This document shows, piece by piece, positions 16,539 through 25,861 of a DNA stretch of 48,549 nt; the stretch's first letter is position 1; each line of letters opens with the position of its first letter. The notes beneath the pieces were generated by a model. It ran no database searches and was not told where the DNA came from. It worked only from the letters and a program-made list of their open reading frames with translations. Origin of the DNA: Acidimicrobiaceae bacterium (lineage in GTDB: Bacteria; Actinomycetota; Acidimicrobiia; Acidimicrobiales; RAAP-2); the NCBI GenBank assembly GCA_003152215.1, contig PLZP01000069.1, forward strand, positions 1 through 48,549, read 5' to 3'. The translations under genes and the position numbers were made by a program.

Positions 16539-17579
16539 TTACGTCCCTTTCGAGCGCTTGGTGACTGCCCGAAACAACGGTGCGGGGATCAACTTCTTCA
16601 CGTGGTCGACCCGCCCCTGCAGCGCCTGCAACTCGCGCTCGGTGTCCTCAAAGCGCTGCCGCCATATTGCGTTCTCGGCCATGAGATTTGCGCTGTGGGT
16701 CTCGAGGTTCGCCCCGTGTGCCTCGAGGACGGCGATTCGATCGAGCGCCCAATTCAGTAAGACCCGGCGCTCTTCGAGCAACGCTCGCTCCCACCAACCC
16801 GGTTCGAGTGACGCGTTGACGGCGAAGTGATCGTGTCGGCCACGCCGATCGAGAAGGAGGGTGAGCAGGTCAGCAATCTCAACGGGAAGGTGCGACGACT
16901 CGTCCACATTGTCGTCAGTGTTATTACGCCGCAGATCGGGACGAATTGACGCACTCGCCGATGAGAGATCGACATCCTCGGTGACGACGGCCCACGCCTG
17001 GAGGCTCTCATGCACTTGGGACAGCACGGTCGTCGGATCGTTCACCAGGTCGGTGTAACTACATATGTGAACCGCCATACCTTCGAGGTCGCGCAGCAGC
17101 GCTCTGTTATACGCGGCCCAGAGCGCGAGTCCGCTGGCCGTCGGCAGACCGTTTCGGCGAGTTAGTGACGCCGCGACCTCGAGCGGCTCGCGCACGATCA
17201 CCATCGCGCAGGTGCGCGCATCCGTGACCTGGCGCCAGAGAGGCAGGAGCAGCGAGATTCGTGGGTCCTTGAGGACGTAGGCATCACTCGCGTAGACCTC
17301 AGCGAGCGCGTCGCGAGCGCGCGTCGCGTACGCCAGCGCCGCGTCGTCGTGTTCCCAGCCCGGCGCAAACAACGGTGGGCTGTCCCAACGACCTCGGTAG
17401 TGAGCGAGAATCTCGTCATTCAGCGACGCAATCGAACGAAGTTCGAAGTACCCCTGAGGATTACCTTCGTCGCCCTCCATCAAGTCGTCGGAGGGACCGG
17501 CCTCAAAACCCATGGCGTCAAGCGCACCGGCGAGCGCCGACGTGCCCGAGCGGTGCATGCCAACGACGAGAACTCCCAT
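16539..17579 (-). CDS. Sulfotransferase-family protein with C-terminal coiled coil
   Basis: 346 aa. It opens with the PAPS-binding P-loop-like motif VVGMHRSGTSALAGAL, followed by QGYFE, AYVLKDPRISLLLPLW near residue 105 and the 3'-phosphate-binding IVREPLEVAASLTRRNG near 135. These place it in the bacterial sulfotransferase superfamily. Residues from about 265 to 330 are charged and heptad-like (LLEERRVLLNWALDRIAVLEAH... ENAIWRQRFEDTERELQALQGRV), a probable coiled coil, and the tail is basic. CysC downstream (206-nt gap) could provide PAPS. The acceptor, perhaps a surface glycan, is unknown. Confidence 0.85.
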   Translation of the reverse strand: MGVLVVGMHRSGTSALAGALDAMGFEAGPSDDLMEGDEGNPQGYFELRSIASLNDEILAHYRGRWDSPPLFAPGWEHDDAALAYATRARDALAEVYASDAYVLKDPRISLLLPLWRQVTDARTCAMVIVREPLEVAASLTRRNGLPTASGLALWAAYNRALLRDLEGMAVHICSYTDLVNDPTTVLSQVHESLQAWAVVTEDVDLSSASASIRPDLRRNNTDDNVDESSHLPVEIADLLTLLLDRRGRHDHFAVNASLEPGWWERALLEERRVLLNWALDRIAVLEAHGANLETHSANLMAENAIWRQRFEDTERELQALQGRVDHVKKLIPAPLFRAVTKRSKGT

Positions 17580-17736
17580 CTGAAAAAACTAGTTCGGTCC
17601 ACCCATGGCCAGCCAGTTCGCTGACAACCCTACGTTCGACGTACACGAACGTCTCGCACACCGCGGTGCTCGATGAGGGGCTACGGTTTGTTCGCAGGAA
17701 CCGTTGCGCACATCGGTCAGCCTCTCGCGGAGCCCC

Positions 17737-18678
17737 ATGACCCTCACCACTTCCATCGTCATCCCCGCCTTCAACGAGTCCCTTCGACTCGCCGCCGGCT
17801 TCGAACGACTCGCGCCAGTTCTCGACGAGATGGGAACCGACAACATCGAGGTGATCGTCGTCGACGACGGATCCAGTGACGACACGTTGCGTACGGCACA
17901 CGCCGTCTACGGGCATCTCCCCCACACTCTTTTCGTTCAGCAGCCCAAGAACATGGGCAAGGGAGCGGCAGTCCGTTTGGGTATTTCGGTCGCTCGCGCA
18001 CCGTACGTGATCGCAACCGACGCCGACCTTTCGATCAGGCCCGTCCACCTCCCCGACATCGTCGTCGCGCTGCGCACCAGCGCCCTGGTGCCGGGATCAC
18101 GCGAACACGAGGGAAAGACGGGCTACGACGCTGCTCTGCGGAGTGTCGCGGGCAAAGTGTTCAATCGACTGGTCCGCCACTACACCGGCACGACGCTTCG
18201 CGATACCCAATGTGGTTGCAAAGGATTCCAGCTCGGACCAGCGAGGATACTCTCGCTGCTCGGTTTCTACGACCGATTCATCTACGACGCCGAGATGCTC
18301 TATCTCGCCGACCAGCTGGGCCTCTCGATCACGCCCATCGATGTCACCTGGGACGACATCGCGGGGTCGTCCGTGCGCGTTGGTCGAGACTCGATTCAGA
18401 TGATCCGCGACCTGCGCTCGTTCAGCCGCACCCACTACGAGAACCCTGTCGTTGAGTTGCCGCGACTCGTCGACGTCGGACTGGTCGACCAAGTGGCACG
18501 TCAGTCGCGAATGCAGGGGCTGGTCGTCGCGCGCGGCGCCCTCGACTCGTTGCTCGTACTACCACGCGATGGTGCGCTCAGCGGGCTCAACGTTGCGACG
18601 GCGCTCGGCGGAACGTTTCGCACCGCGGGGCTCTCTGAACTCAGTGGACGCACATTCGACGCGGTGGTGTCGGCGTAG
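17737..18678 (+). CDS. Family 2 glycosyltransferase, dolichyl/polyprenyl-phosphate glucosyltransferase-like
   Basis: 313 aa from the ATG at 17737; an in-frame TTG lies 33 nt upstream. The GT-A fold opens with TSIVIPAFNESLRL and has VIVVDDGSSDDT, the metal-site ATDADLSI near residue 95, and RDTQCGCKGFQLGPA with GFYDRFIYDAEMLYLA, as in ALG5-type enzymes that glucosylate a lipid phosphate. The last 60 or so residues are not typical of the family and have no membrane helix. It diverges from the sulfotransferase gene, suggesting a surface-glycan modification group. Confidence 0.88.
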   Translation: MTLTTSIVIPAFNESLRLAAGFERLAPVLDEMGTDNIEVIVVDDGSSDDTLRTAHAVYGHLPHTLFVQQPKNMGKGAAVRLGISVARAPYVIATDADLSIRPVHLPDIVVALRTSALVPGSREHEGKTGYDAALRSVAGKVFNRLVRHYTGTTLRDTQCGCKGFQLGPARILSLLGFYDRFIYDAEMLYLADQLGLSITPIDVTWDDIAGSSVRVGRDSIQMIRDLRSFSRTHYENPVVELPRLVDVGLVDQVARQSRMQGLVVARGALDSLLVLPRDGALSGLNVATALGGTFRTAGLSELSGRTFDAVVSA

Positions 18679-18710
18679 ACGTCACATTTCGACCGTGCAG
18701 CAATGAGACG

Positions 18711-19310
18711 TTAGATGCGACCTTCGAGTGTCGAAAGGAATCGATTCAGCGAATCGAGCGTCGCCTTGACCGCGGAGACAAGGTCATCCTCGGAGCGCGC
18801 AATGCCGAATCGGTCCGCTTCATTTGCGAGTGACCGTAGCGTCACAATGACGGGCCAATCGCGGCCGTTCGTGACGTTGGTAACAGTCATCAATGAGTAC
18901 GGGACGTCGTAACCAAGGTCGCGAAGCGCCGCGAGTGTCGCCTCGGCGCCACCAATGAGTGGACCGCTCCCCGCCCGGCCAATCCCGGTACGTCCGTCGA
19001 CGGACAGTTGTACTTCACAGAAGCCGTCGCTCGTGTCGTAGTCGGCGCGGATGAGAGCGACGCGCGGACCTTCCCCACGGTTCTTGTCGGCCAACGCGCG
19101 GTTTGCGTCTTCGATGACGACGGCCGCTTCGGGGTAGTACAGGCTGGCGATCTGGGTGGCCGCGCTGCGCGTCGCAATCGGGTCCTTGCTGTTCGCGACG
19201 AGCGTCACCACGTCAACGTCGCCGTTGGGGTGCTTCGTTATGCCAACGTTCAGCACACCTGGGAGCGAGCGGAGTTCGAGTTCGAAGTCCTCTTCGGTTC
19301 TTGACATCAT
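18711..19310 (-). CDS. Unknown 199-aa protein, third gene of the c-di-GMP operon
   Basis: 199 aa. Its start overlaps the GGDEF gene stop by 4 nt. Two parts are visible. The N-terminal part (about 1-80) reads like a small alpha/beta domain (FELELRSLPGVLNVGI... DVDVVTLVAN). The C-terminal part (about 92-195, from ALIRADYDTSDGFCEVQLSVDGRTGIGRAGSG to ATLDSLNRFLS) resembles a domain pattern I associate with actinobacterial unknowns, in which a conserved beta-sheet is followed by a last helix with ATLDALNR. There is no signal peptide or membrane helix. A role in c-di-GMP signalling follows only from the operon. Confidence 0.75.
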   Translation of the reverse strand: MMSRTEEDFELELRSLPGVLNVGITKHPNGDVDVVTLVANSKDPIATRSAATQIASLYYPEAAVVIEDANRALADKNRGEGPRVALIRADYDTSDGFCEVQLSVDGRTGIGRAGSGPLIGGAEATLAALRDLGYDVPYSLMTVTNVTNGRDWPVIVTLRSLANEADRFGIARSEDDLVSAVKATLDSLNRFLSTLEGRI

Positions 19311-20200
19311 GAGATGCGAATGCCCTTCTTTTCGTAGAGACGTCCGTCGGCCAATCGCAACAACTCACCGGGGTCGGTGGAGTCGCGCGGCGACGTAGCC
19401 GTGCCAATCGTGAACTCGACGGGATTGCCCAGCGTGACGAGGTGACCGCGGAGTCGCTCGGTGAACCCCGAGGACTCGTGTCCTTCCGCGTTACTCAAGA
19501 TGACCGCAAATTCGTCGCCACCAATGCGCGCCGCCATGTCGCCTTGGCGAACCGCTTGACGAAGGGCGAAGCCGAACTGACGCAAGAGGTGATTCCCGTA
19601 TTCGTGCCCGGAACGGTCATTGACGGCCTTGAAGTTGTTGAGGTCGACGAGGACGAGCGTGAAGGCCCAGCCGTAGCGGGCACTTCGAGCGGCCGCGACT
19701 TCCAACGCTTCGTCAAAACTGCGGCGGTTCGCGATATTGGTGAGTGGATCGTGCGCGGCGCTGAAACGGGCCAGGTGGAGCGACATCGCTAATTGGCACG
19801 CGGTACGAACGGCATCGCATTCGGCAACCGGCACGTGGTCGGGCTCGCAGTAGACACCGGGTGACGCACTCAGGTGGGCCGCCATATCTGGCGTCACTGC
19901 TTCTCCACCCAAACGGAACATCTGCGTGCCGAAGTTGTCGTTGACGAGCACAACCGCGACGTCGGTCAGCTGGTGACGTTCGGCGAACAGTTCAAGGATT
20001 GCGTAGATGAATCCGACGCCGAGTTCGCGCTCGGACAGTTCGTTCAACATTGTCTGAAACAACCACGGTTCGTAGTCCTCGCCGTTCGCGTCGCTACGCC
20101 GCATTTCAGGGTGAATCGAAGAAAGCGTCGCTCCAGTTTCGTCGGTCCCGTCACCTGACTCGTGAGCTGAATCGGCGGTCGAACCGTTTTTTGAACTCAC
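19307..20200 (-). CDS. Diguanylate cyclase (GGDEF), soluble
   Basis: 297 aa. The C-terminal GGDEF domain (about residues 140-295) opens with AAHDPLTNIANRRSFDEAL and has LVLVDLNNFKAVND and the intact active site ARIGGDEFAVI; it should make c-di-GMP from two GTP. No RxxD inhibitory site is obvious just upstream of GGDEF (RQGDMAARIGGDEF places RQGD there, so this is uncertain). The N-terminal 140 residues form a GAF-like sensory region without membrane helices (ELGVGFIYAILELFAERHQLTDVAVVLV). It overlaps the GGDEF-EAL gene upstream and the unknown gene downstream by 4 nt each. Confidence 0.9.
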   Translation of the reverse strand: MSSKNGSTADSAHESGDGTDETGATLSSIHPEMRRSDANGEDYEPWLFQTMLNELSERELGVGFIYAILELFAERHQLTDVAVVLVNDNFGTQMFRLGGEAVTPDMAAHLSASPGVYCEPDHVPVAECDAVRTACQLAMSLHLARFSAAHDPLTNIANRRSFDEALEVAAARSARYGWAFTLVLVDLNNFKAVNDRSGHEYGNHLLRQFGFALRQAVRQGDMAARIGGDEFAVILSNAEGHESSGFTERLRGHLVTLGNPVEFTIGTATSPRDSTDPGELLRLADGRLYEKKGIRIS

Positions 20201-22497
20201 AGCTGTAAGTCTGCCAGTTCCAGCGGTGTCTTCTCCACGGGTCGCAAGAGTGACGACGGTACCGAGCCCGCACGAAGCATTTCGGAGAGTTCAGAGGCTG
20301 GGACCGGACGAGAGATGAGGTAGCCCTGGCCGCGGTAGCAACCGAGTTCGAGCAGCTTCTCAATGATGGCCCCGGACTCGATGCCCTCGGCGATAACGCC
20401 GAGGTTGAGTGCCGCACCGAGTCGGATGATCGATTCCACGATCGCCCGGTCGTAATTGTCCGTTGTGATACCGCGTACGAAACTCATGTCCAGCTTCAGG
20501 AGGTTGACGGGGAGGTTCTTCAGGCCGGTCATCGACGCGAAGCCCGTACCGAAGTCGTCGAGCGCAATCTCAACACCCAAGGCCTGAAAGCCCTTTAGAA
20601 TTCGCGCAATTCGCTCGGGCTCGTCCATCACCGCATACTCAGTGATCTCGATGCACAGGCGGTTGCCCGGAACGTTGTTCTCGCGCAGACAGCGTTCGAC
20701 GAATTCGACGAGGTCGCCCATTTTGAAGTCGGCCGGGGACATATTGATGCGAACAATGAAGGGCAGATCTGGGTACTCGTTTTCCCATTTCGACAGCTGG
20801 CGACAGGCCTCGGCAAAGACCCATCGACCGATTTCGGTGACGAGACCGGTCTCTTCGGCCACGGTGATGAACTCCGAGGCCGCGAGGAGTCCACGGGTTG
20901 GGTGCTCCCAACGCACCAGCGCTTCGGCGGCGAGCACCTGACCGGTGCGCAGATTGACCTCGGGCTGGAAATGCAGGCGAAGGCCGCCCGTTTCAATGGC
21001 CTCACGAAGCATGAGTTCGGTGCGCGAGCGGTCGTTGACCTCTTCGCGAAGTTCCCGGTCAAAGACGACGGCCTGGTTTCGACCACGGGCTTTGGCGGCG
21101 TACATTGCCACGTCGGCCCACCCGAGAAGGTCCAGCCCGCTCTGCTCACCGAGCTCCGCCATGGCGATGCCGATACTGGCCGTGTGCGTGACTTCCTGGC
21201 CGGCGATGGCAACGGGCTGGGCGATGACGTCCAGCATTCGATAGGCGGTGGCCAGAATCTCCATCTCACTCTTGGCCTTGTCGACGATGAACACGAATTC
21301 GTCGCCACCGAGTCGGGCGGCGAAGTCGTTCACCCGGATGCTCGTGCGGAGGCGGTCGGCAATCGTCACGAGGAGTCGGTCGCCGCTGCCGTGACCGAGG
21401 TAGTCATTCATGATCTTGAAGCGGTCGAGGTCGATAACCATGACCGCCGTCTCACGCTTCGCGTCGAGACGGCTCTTCAACTCTTGAATGAGGGCGCGTC
21501 GGTTCGGCAGTCCGGTGAGCTCATCGTGATTGGCGTTGTAGCGAGTGCGCTCTTCGGCGTCAATCCGCCCTTGGAGTTGAACGAGCATCGAGGCAACGGC
21601 CTGCAGAGCGTTGATTTCGGCCGGGACCCAGTTGTGCAAATTGAAGTGGAGGAAGCCGAGCGTGCCCCAGGTCGAGTCGCCGAGCAGTAGCGGCACGGCA
21701 GCACCGGCGGCCGGTGTCTCCCCGCCGGCCTCCACCGAGCGGTCGCGGTAATCCTCGGTTAGGTCATCGGTGCCGGTGAGATACGGAGAACGCAAATCGC
21801 GCAACGCCATGAAAATAGGGTCCGCATCGAAGGGCACTTCACCGAGCGGGTCGGGGTCGGGAATGTCACGGACTGGCCATTCGGCTTCGAGGATCGTAAG
21901 GCCTCGCGTCAGATCGTTGCGACGGATGAATGCGACATCGGCGCTGAGGAACTCCGCGAGCACGGCACAGACCCAGTCGAGCACTGCCTGACGGTTCGTC
22001 GCCGAAGCCGACATCAATTTTTCCGCCACTTGAGCGACCAATTCGTCCAGACGACGCTGGTGCAACAAGACGCCCTCGCGCGTGGCAAGGGTCGCCACGT
22101 GACTGAGCAAACTTCCAAAGGCCTTGGTCAATGATCGTTCGCGGCCGGACCACGTGCGACCGTGTCGAGCGACCACGAGCGCACCGACGACGTCGCCATC
22201 TGCAACGACGATGTGATCAACGAGGACACCCCATTCAACCCCGAGTACGACGCAGGAGAACGAGCCGGGCGGCACGTCACCCGACAACTGTCCGCGGACG
22301 CGTTCGCTGATCGTCTCGAACGCTTTCTCGGAATCGGTGCCGACGAGTGGTTCGAGCTCAAACCCGGGGATGGGTCTCGCGAGATTCGTCACGACGGCGA
22401 CGATTTGTGTACCAGGAACTACCTGGAGAAGTGTCTCGACAACTAGACGGGTCTCTTCACCCGCGCGGTCTAGATACGAATGGTTGACACTTCTCAT
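20197..22497 (-). CDS. GAF-GAF-GGDEF-EAL c-di-GMP turnover protein
   Basis: 766 aa, cytoplasmic. Two GAF-like regions (about residues 15-140 and 150-310) precede GGDEF (321-480: HDELTGLPNRRALI, RLGGDEFVFI at 395-404) and EAL (490-745: AAEALVRWEHPTRG at 523, INMSPADF, IEITEYAVM, ALDDFGTGFASMTGL, KLDMSFVRGI, and GIESGAIIEKLLELGCYRGQGYLISRP). Both active sites look intact, so the protein could make and hydrolyse c-di-GMP; which activity dominates cannot be told. First gene of a three-gene operon with 4-nt overlaps. The GAF regions suggest control by a cytoplasmic ligand or redox signal. Confidence 0.92.
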   Translation of the reverse strand: MRSVNHSYLDRAGEETRLVVETLLQVVPGTQIVAVVTNLARPIPGFELEPLVGTDSEKAFETISERVRGQLSGDVPPGSFSCVVLGVEWGVLVDHIVVADGDVVGALVVARHGRTWSGRERSLTKAFGSLLSHVATLATREGVLLHQRRLDELVAQVAEKLMSASATNRQAVLDWVCAVLAEFLSADVAFIRRNDLTRGLTILEAEWPVRDIPDPDPLGEVPFDADPIFMALRDLRSPYLTGTDDLTEDYRDRSVEAGGETPAAGAAVPLLLGDSTWGTLGFLHFNLHNWVPAEINALQAVASMLVQLQGRIDAEERTRYNANHDELTGLPNRRALIQELKSRLDAKRETAVMVIDLDRFKIMNDYLGHGSGDRLLVTIADRLRTSIRVNDFAARLGGDEFVFIVDKAKSEMEILATAYRMLDVIAQPVAIAGQEVTHTASIGIAMAELGEQSGLDLLGWADVAMYAAKARGRNQAVVFDRELREEVNDRSRTELMLREAIETGGLRLHFQPEVNLRTGQVLAAEALVRWEHPTRGLLAASEFITVAEETGLVTEIGRWVFAEACRQLSKWENEYPDLPFIVRINMSPADFKMGDLVEFVERCLRENNVPGNRLCIEITEYAVMDEPERIARILKGFQALGVEIALDDFGTGFASMTGLKNLPVNLLKLDMSFVRGITTDNYDRAIVESIIRLGAALNLGVIAEGIESGAIIEKLLELGCYRGQGYLISRPVPASELSEMLRAGSVPSSLLRPVEKTPLELADLQL

Positions 22498-22637
22498 GGG
22501 GGATCTACCTTTGCCGACAGATAAAGGCCTGGATCAGGGGTCGCGCCTTTCGGCACGGCCTCTGATTGCGTTCACTTCCAGGGAACGATTATTGCACAGG
22601 CGCTGGAGTAAGTAAACCCCAACATTTGCACCATTTC

Positions 22638-25600
22638 TCACCTATTTTGTATTGGAAATGACTCGATTGGCGACAAAGTTTCAGTCTCGCGACTTAAAAC
22701 GTGGCTCAGCGGAAGTCGAACACTGTGCACCGAGGGCGGTGGGGCCTGGAACACACGAAAAACCATGATTGCGGTCTCTCCGTCAGTGAGACCCCAGAAC
22801 TGATTGAACCGTTCGGAGAGAGCGAACATCTCATCGAGGTACCGTTCGCCCGCCATTTCTCGCATGTCGGCCTCGTCGATGGCGTAGAGGAAGACCGGCG
22901 AGGCCGGCTGGACGGCCAAGCCGTGCATCTCGGCGCTCAACCAGAAGCGTTCCATCGCCGCTCCCCCTCGCACGTACCACATCGGATCGGCGCGCGGCAC
23001 CGTAATAATCGCCAGCGCCGAACTCGTCACAATCGAGGCCTGCATACGCAGCCCGAGTGCCGATCCGGCGCGCCAGTCCGAGAGGTGGCTCATGACGTCG
23101 GGCCGGCTGAGTAGTTCGAGTGCCGCGTAACCGCCTGGGTCCATTTCGAGTGTGCGGACGTCGAGGCCCTCCTCGAGCGAATCGCGACCGGGCCACTTGA
23201 TCTCAGAGAGCATCTCTTGGTGCACCGTGGGAAGGAGAAACCGCAATCGGTCCGACGCCGCGAGAAGCTCCGCGCCAACTTTGACCTGTTCGCGCTCGGT
23301 CGCCAGATGAAGGTGTGCGCCTTCACGCTCGACGCCGCGCATCAGCGACCGCACGGTCTCCGGGTCGATGGTTGTTGGCTGTCCCATTCGCCGGTTCGAC
23401 GACCGGCTGAGAAGGTAGTCGCGGAGCGGCGCGATTGCCACGTCGTCTGAAGTGCCCAGCGTCATCGACGCCACGTGGTGCGAGGGTCGACCCTCGGGGA
23501 AGAGTTTCACTAGACCGAGTTTGCGAAGTGACGCGGCCTGCACCCTTGCGTTGAAAAGCGCGGCGCCAATTCCAACGTAGGTGCCACGATGCGCGACGTC
23601 CATCGTGGAGGTGCGTTCAGGCAGCATGAAAAAACGAATCTCATCGCCGTCGGCTTCGAATCGCCACGGCTGCACGTTGCCGCCCGAGGGTGCCCTGCGA
23701 GCGGCGTCAACGATTAACTCAATAGGGTCGTCGCTCACGAGCGGTGGATCCTCGGGCGCTGGGGCGAAGAGGTCAGCTTCGGCTTCGAGGTTCACTTCTA
23801 CCGGTCCGAGAGCCGAGAGGATCTCTTCCACGTCGAAGCGCACACGGCCAGAGGGCAGTTCGCCCGCGAGGCCGAATCGTCGCACGGCGGCCGCGACCGT
23901 GGCCGCGCCGAGAGTGATCTCGCTTCCGAGCTGCGGCCATCCGGTGATGGTCTGGCCGACCTCTAACAGCGAAGCCGCGCCGCGCGATGACGCTTCCTTG
24001 GCGCCAATGAGTCGAATGACGTACGGCCCCTTCTGGGCGGTCGTCAGGTTCGCCAACTTAGATGAGTCCATATCACCAAGCAGCCCGTGAAAGATCGGAC
24101 GGTCCGGTTCGAGGTCGAATCGTTCGACGTCGAGGACGCCACGATCACTCGTTTCCATGATGACGGGGATTCGACGTTCGCGGGCCGCCTCTCGAATGAG
24201 GAACTTCATGTCGAGCGAATCGCACTCCTCAATGACAAGGTCGAGTCCGTCCAGGAACTCACCCAGGTTCTCGGGACGAATGCCGGTCGGATCAACGGTG
24301 ACGCGCAGGTAGGGATCAATCTCTGCGATACGACGGGCGGCCACCACTGCTTTGTTGACGCCCAAGTCGAGCACGCTCGCGGGAACTCGGTTGAGATTGG
24401 AGAGTTCAAGGGTGTCGAAGTCCGCGAGACGGATCTCGCCGGCCAGTCCCTCCATGGCAATGACGTGGGCAATCGTGTGGCCGGCGCTGAGTCCGACGAC
24501 GCCAATGCGCAGCGAGCGTTGTCGGGCCTGTTCGGCGCGCGTGATCTTGTTACGGTTTCGGTCCAGTCGAAGCGTCGAGAACGAACGTGGTGCGAGTAGC
24601 CGCACAACGGCTCGGCGCCACGGGTAGTACACCCAGCGCGAGCCCTCTTCAATGATGGCGGTGGCGGGGGGAGGAATGATTTCGGCGAGTTGTTCACGCT
24701 GTTCGGCCAGGCGGTCGACAATCTGCAACGCCGAGTCCTCACGAAGGATGCGCAGCACCTCGCGTTGGGCGCGCTCGCCTACGTCGAGGACCAAGGGCCT
24801 GACCGCTCGCGTACGGATGGACGCCGGTTCGATGGGTCCAAGTCCCAAGCGCGCGGGACCGCGAAGCAACTGCTCCGACTCGCGCCGCAGAGCCTGTTGG
24901 TTACCGGGATTCGAGAGTTCGTAGGAGCGCGCCCTATGCCACGACACGGCGACCGTGCGATAGCGCTCGTCGGGAAAGGGTACCCACTGCGTCCCAACTT
25001 GCACCCCACCGGTCACGTCACCCACGGGCATCAGCGAGTCCGAGACTGCCGCGATAGCGAACTCTGCGCCGAGCCAGGTCATGGCGTGCGTGACCGACCT
25101 CGAGATAGCAGCCAGAAGTCGGGTGCCGACTACGGTCGCTCCCTTGGACCACGCACCCTTCACTTCAAGTGCACCGAGACGAATCTCGCGCTCGATCACG
25201 TCGTGAATCACACCAATCTCGGGTGAGGACGCCATCTCTTCGAGGATTGCTGCTTGGTAACTCCCCTCTAAGGGTCCATGGAAACGCACGCCCGCGACGG
25301 GCGCACCCTCTGCGTCGAATCCAAGAATGAAGAGCGGGACGTTGTTGCCTTCTTCGAGTTCGAGGCGTCGCAACGTTCCCTCAAAACCACGGCTTCGAAA
25401 GATGCCCTCGGCTTCATCGAGGTATATCTTCCATAAGTCGGGCCGTTCGAGCGGGTGATGACCTTCGAAGCGAACACCGGACTCTTGGTCCACAAAGCTC
25501 GAGCCATACCAGTAGCGACGCCCGATTGTGTTAGCCACTGACCACCATTTCCGTTCTTCGTAAAGGCTCCGACAACCTTGGAATTCGCCGCGATTTTCAA

Positions 25601-25796
25601 CAAAACTATAGTGAAACGAGCCCGAAAATTGGTGGACCTCGCTCCGCCAACTTTGCTCATTCGAGAGAGAAAAATCGCACTCAGCACCAACCTCGCTCGC
25701 GGTGCCACGACGAAGCGTCGCCTCAGATTTCCAGAGGGACAACCGGAATTCACACGCCACGTCCATAGAATGGACAACGTGTCGACCACACAGCAT
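22638..25796 (-). CDS. Rv1355c/MoeY-like protein: acyltransferase-like, ThiF/E1-like and nitroreductase domains
   Basis: 1052 aa if translated from 25796; the first 70 residues look poorly conserved and the true start may be later. Residues about 75-290 resemble a GNAT/autoinducer-synthase-like acyltransferase. Residues 428-640 are a ThiF/E1-like adenylation fold: GVVGLSAGHTIAHVIA, LADFDTLELSNLNR with the Arg finger at 470, and Lys482. Residues 689-1030 are a nitroreductase-type flavin domain with ARRAPSGGNVQPWRFE and a C-terminal half ending in FRVF. No CxxC zinc site or conserved catalytic Cys is seen in the E1 part. M. tuberculosis Rv1355c (annotated MoeY) has the E1-nitroreductase pair. 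The activity is unknown; peptide or small-molecule modification is an inference. Confidence 0.8.
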   Translation of the reverse strand: MLCGRHVVHSMDVACEFRLSLWKSEATLRRGTASEVGAECDFSLSNEQSWRSEVHQFSGSFHYSFVENRGEFQGCRSLYEERKWWSVANTIGRRYWYGSSFVDQESGVRFEGHHPLERPDLWKIYLDEAEGIFRSRGFEGTLRRLELEEGNNVPLFILGFDAEGAPVAGVRFHGPLEGSYQAAILEEMASSPEIGVIHDVIEREIRLGALEVKGAWSKGATVVGTRLLAAISRSVTHAMTWLGAEFAIAAVSDSLMPVGDVTGGVQVGTQWVPFPDERYRTVAVSWHRARSYELSNPGNQQALRRESEQLLRGPARLGLGPIEPASIRTRAVRPLVLDVGERAQREVLRILREDSALQIVDRLAEQREQLAEIIPPPATAIIEEGSRWVYYPWRRAVVRLLAPRSFSTLRLDRNRNKITRAEQARQRSLRIGVVGLSAGHTIAHVIAMEGLAGEIRLADFDTLELSNLNRVPASVLDLGVNKAVVAARRIAEIDPYLRVTVDPTGIRPENLGEFLDGLDLVIEECDSLDMKFLIREAARERRIPVIMETSDRGVLDVERFDLEPDRPIFHGLLGDMDSSKLANLTTAQKGPYVIRLIGAKEASSRGAASLLEVGQTITGWPQLGSEITLGAATVAAAVRRFGLAGELPSGRVRFDVEEILSALGPVEVNLEAEADLFAPAPEDPPLVSDDPIELIVDAARRAPSGGNVQPWRFEADGDEIRFFMLPERTSTMDVAHRGTYVGIGAALFNARVQAASLRKLGLVKLFPEGRPSHHVASMTLGTSDDVAIAPLRDYLLSRSSNRRMGQPTTIDPETVRSLMRGVEREGAHLHLATEREQVKVGAELLAASDRLRFLLPTVHQEMLSEIKWPGRDSLEEGLDVRTLEMDPGGYAALELLSRPDVMSHLSDWRAGSALGLRMQASIVTSSALAIITVPRADPMWYVRGGAAMERFWLSAEMHGLAVQPASPVFLYAIDEADMREMAGERYLDEMFALSERFNQFWGLTDGETAIMVFRVFQAPPPSVHSVRLPLSHVLSRETETLSPIESFPIQNR

Positions 25797-25843
25797 CTCG
25801 AAGCGTCACCAAGTGGCTGCGACGCCAGTGCGTCAGGTAGCCA

Positions 25844-25861
25844 TTGTCACGTTTTTGTCAC
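25844..25861 (+). promoter_or_regulatory. TTGTCAC direct repeat, candidate response-regulator site
   Basis: TTGTCAC at 25844-25850 and 25855-25861, an exact 11-bp period (one helical turn), 30 bp upstream of the response-regulator start. OmpR-type regulators typically bind such phased direct repeats, so this may be an autoregulatory site; it also lies upstream of the divergent 1052-aa gene. Confidence 0.5.

Noticed and set aside
20902-21690. 262-codon plus-strand frame opposite the GGDEF-EAL gene
   Set aside because: Shadow frame caused by high GC; no family features.
24095-24130. tRNA T-loop-like GGTTCGAGGTC
   Set aside because: Lies inside the 1052-aa coding frame and no cloverleaf can be built around it.
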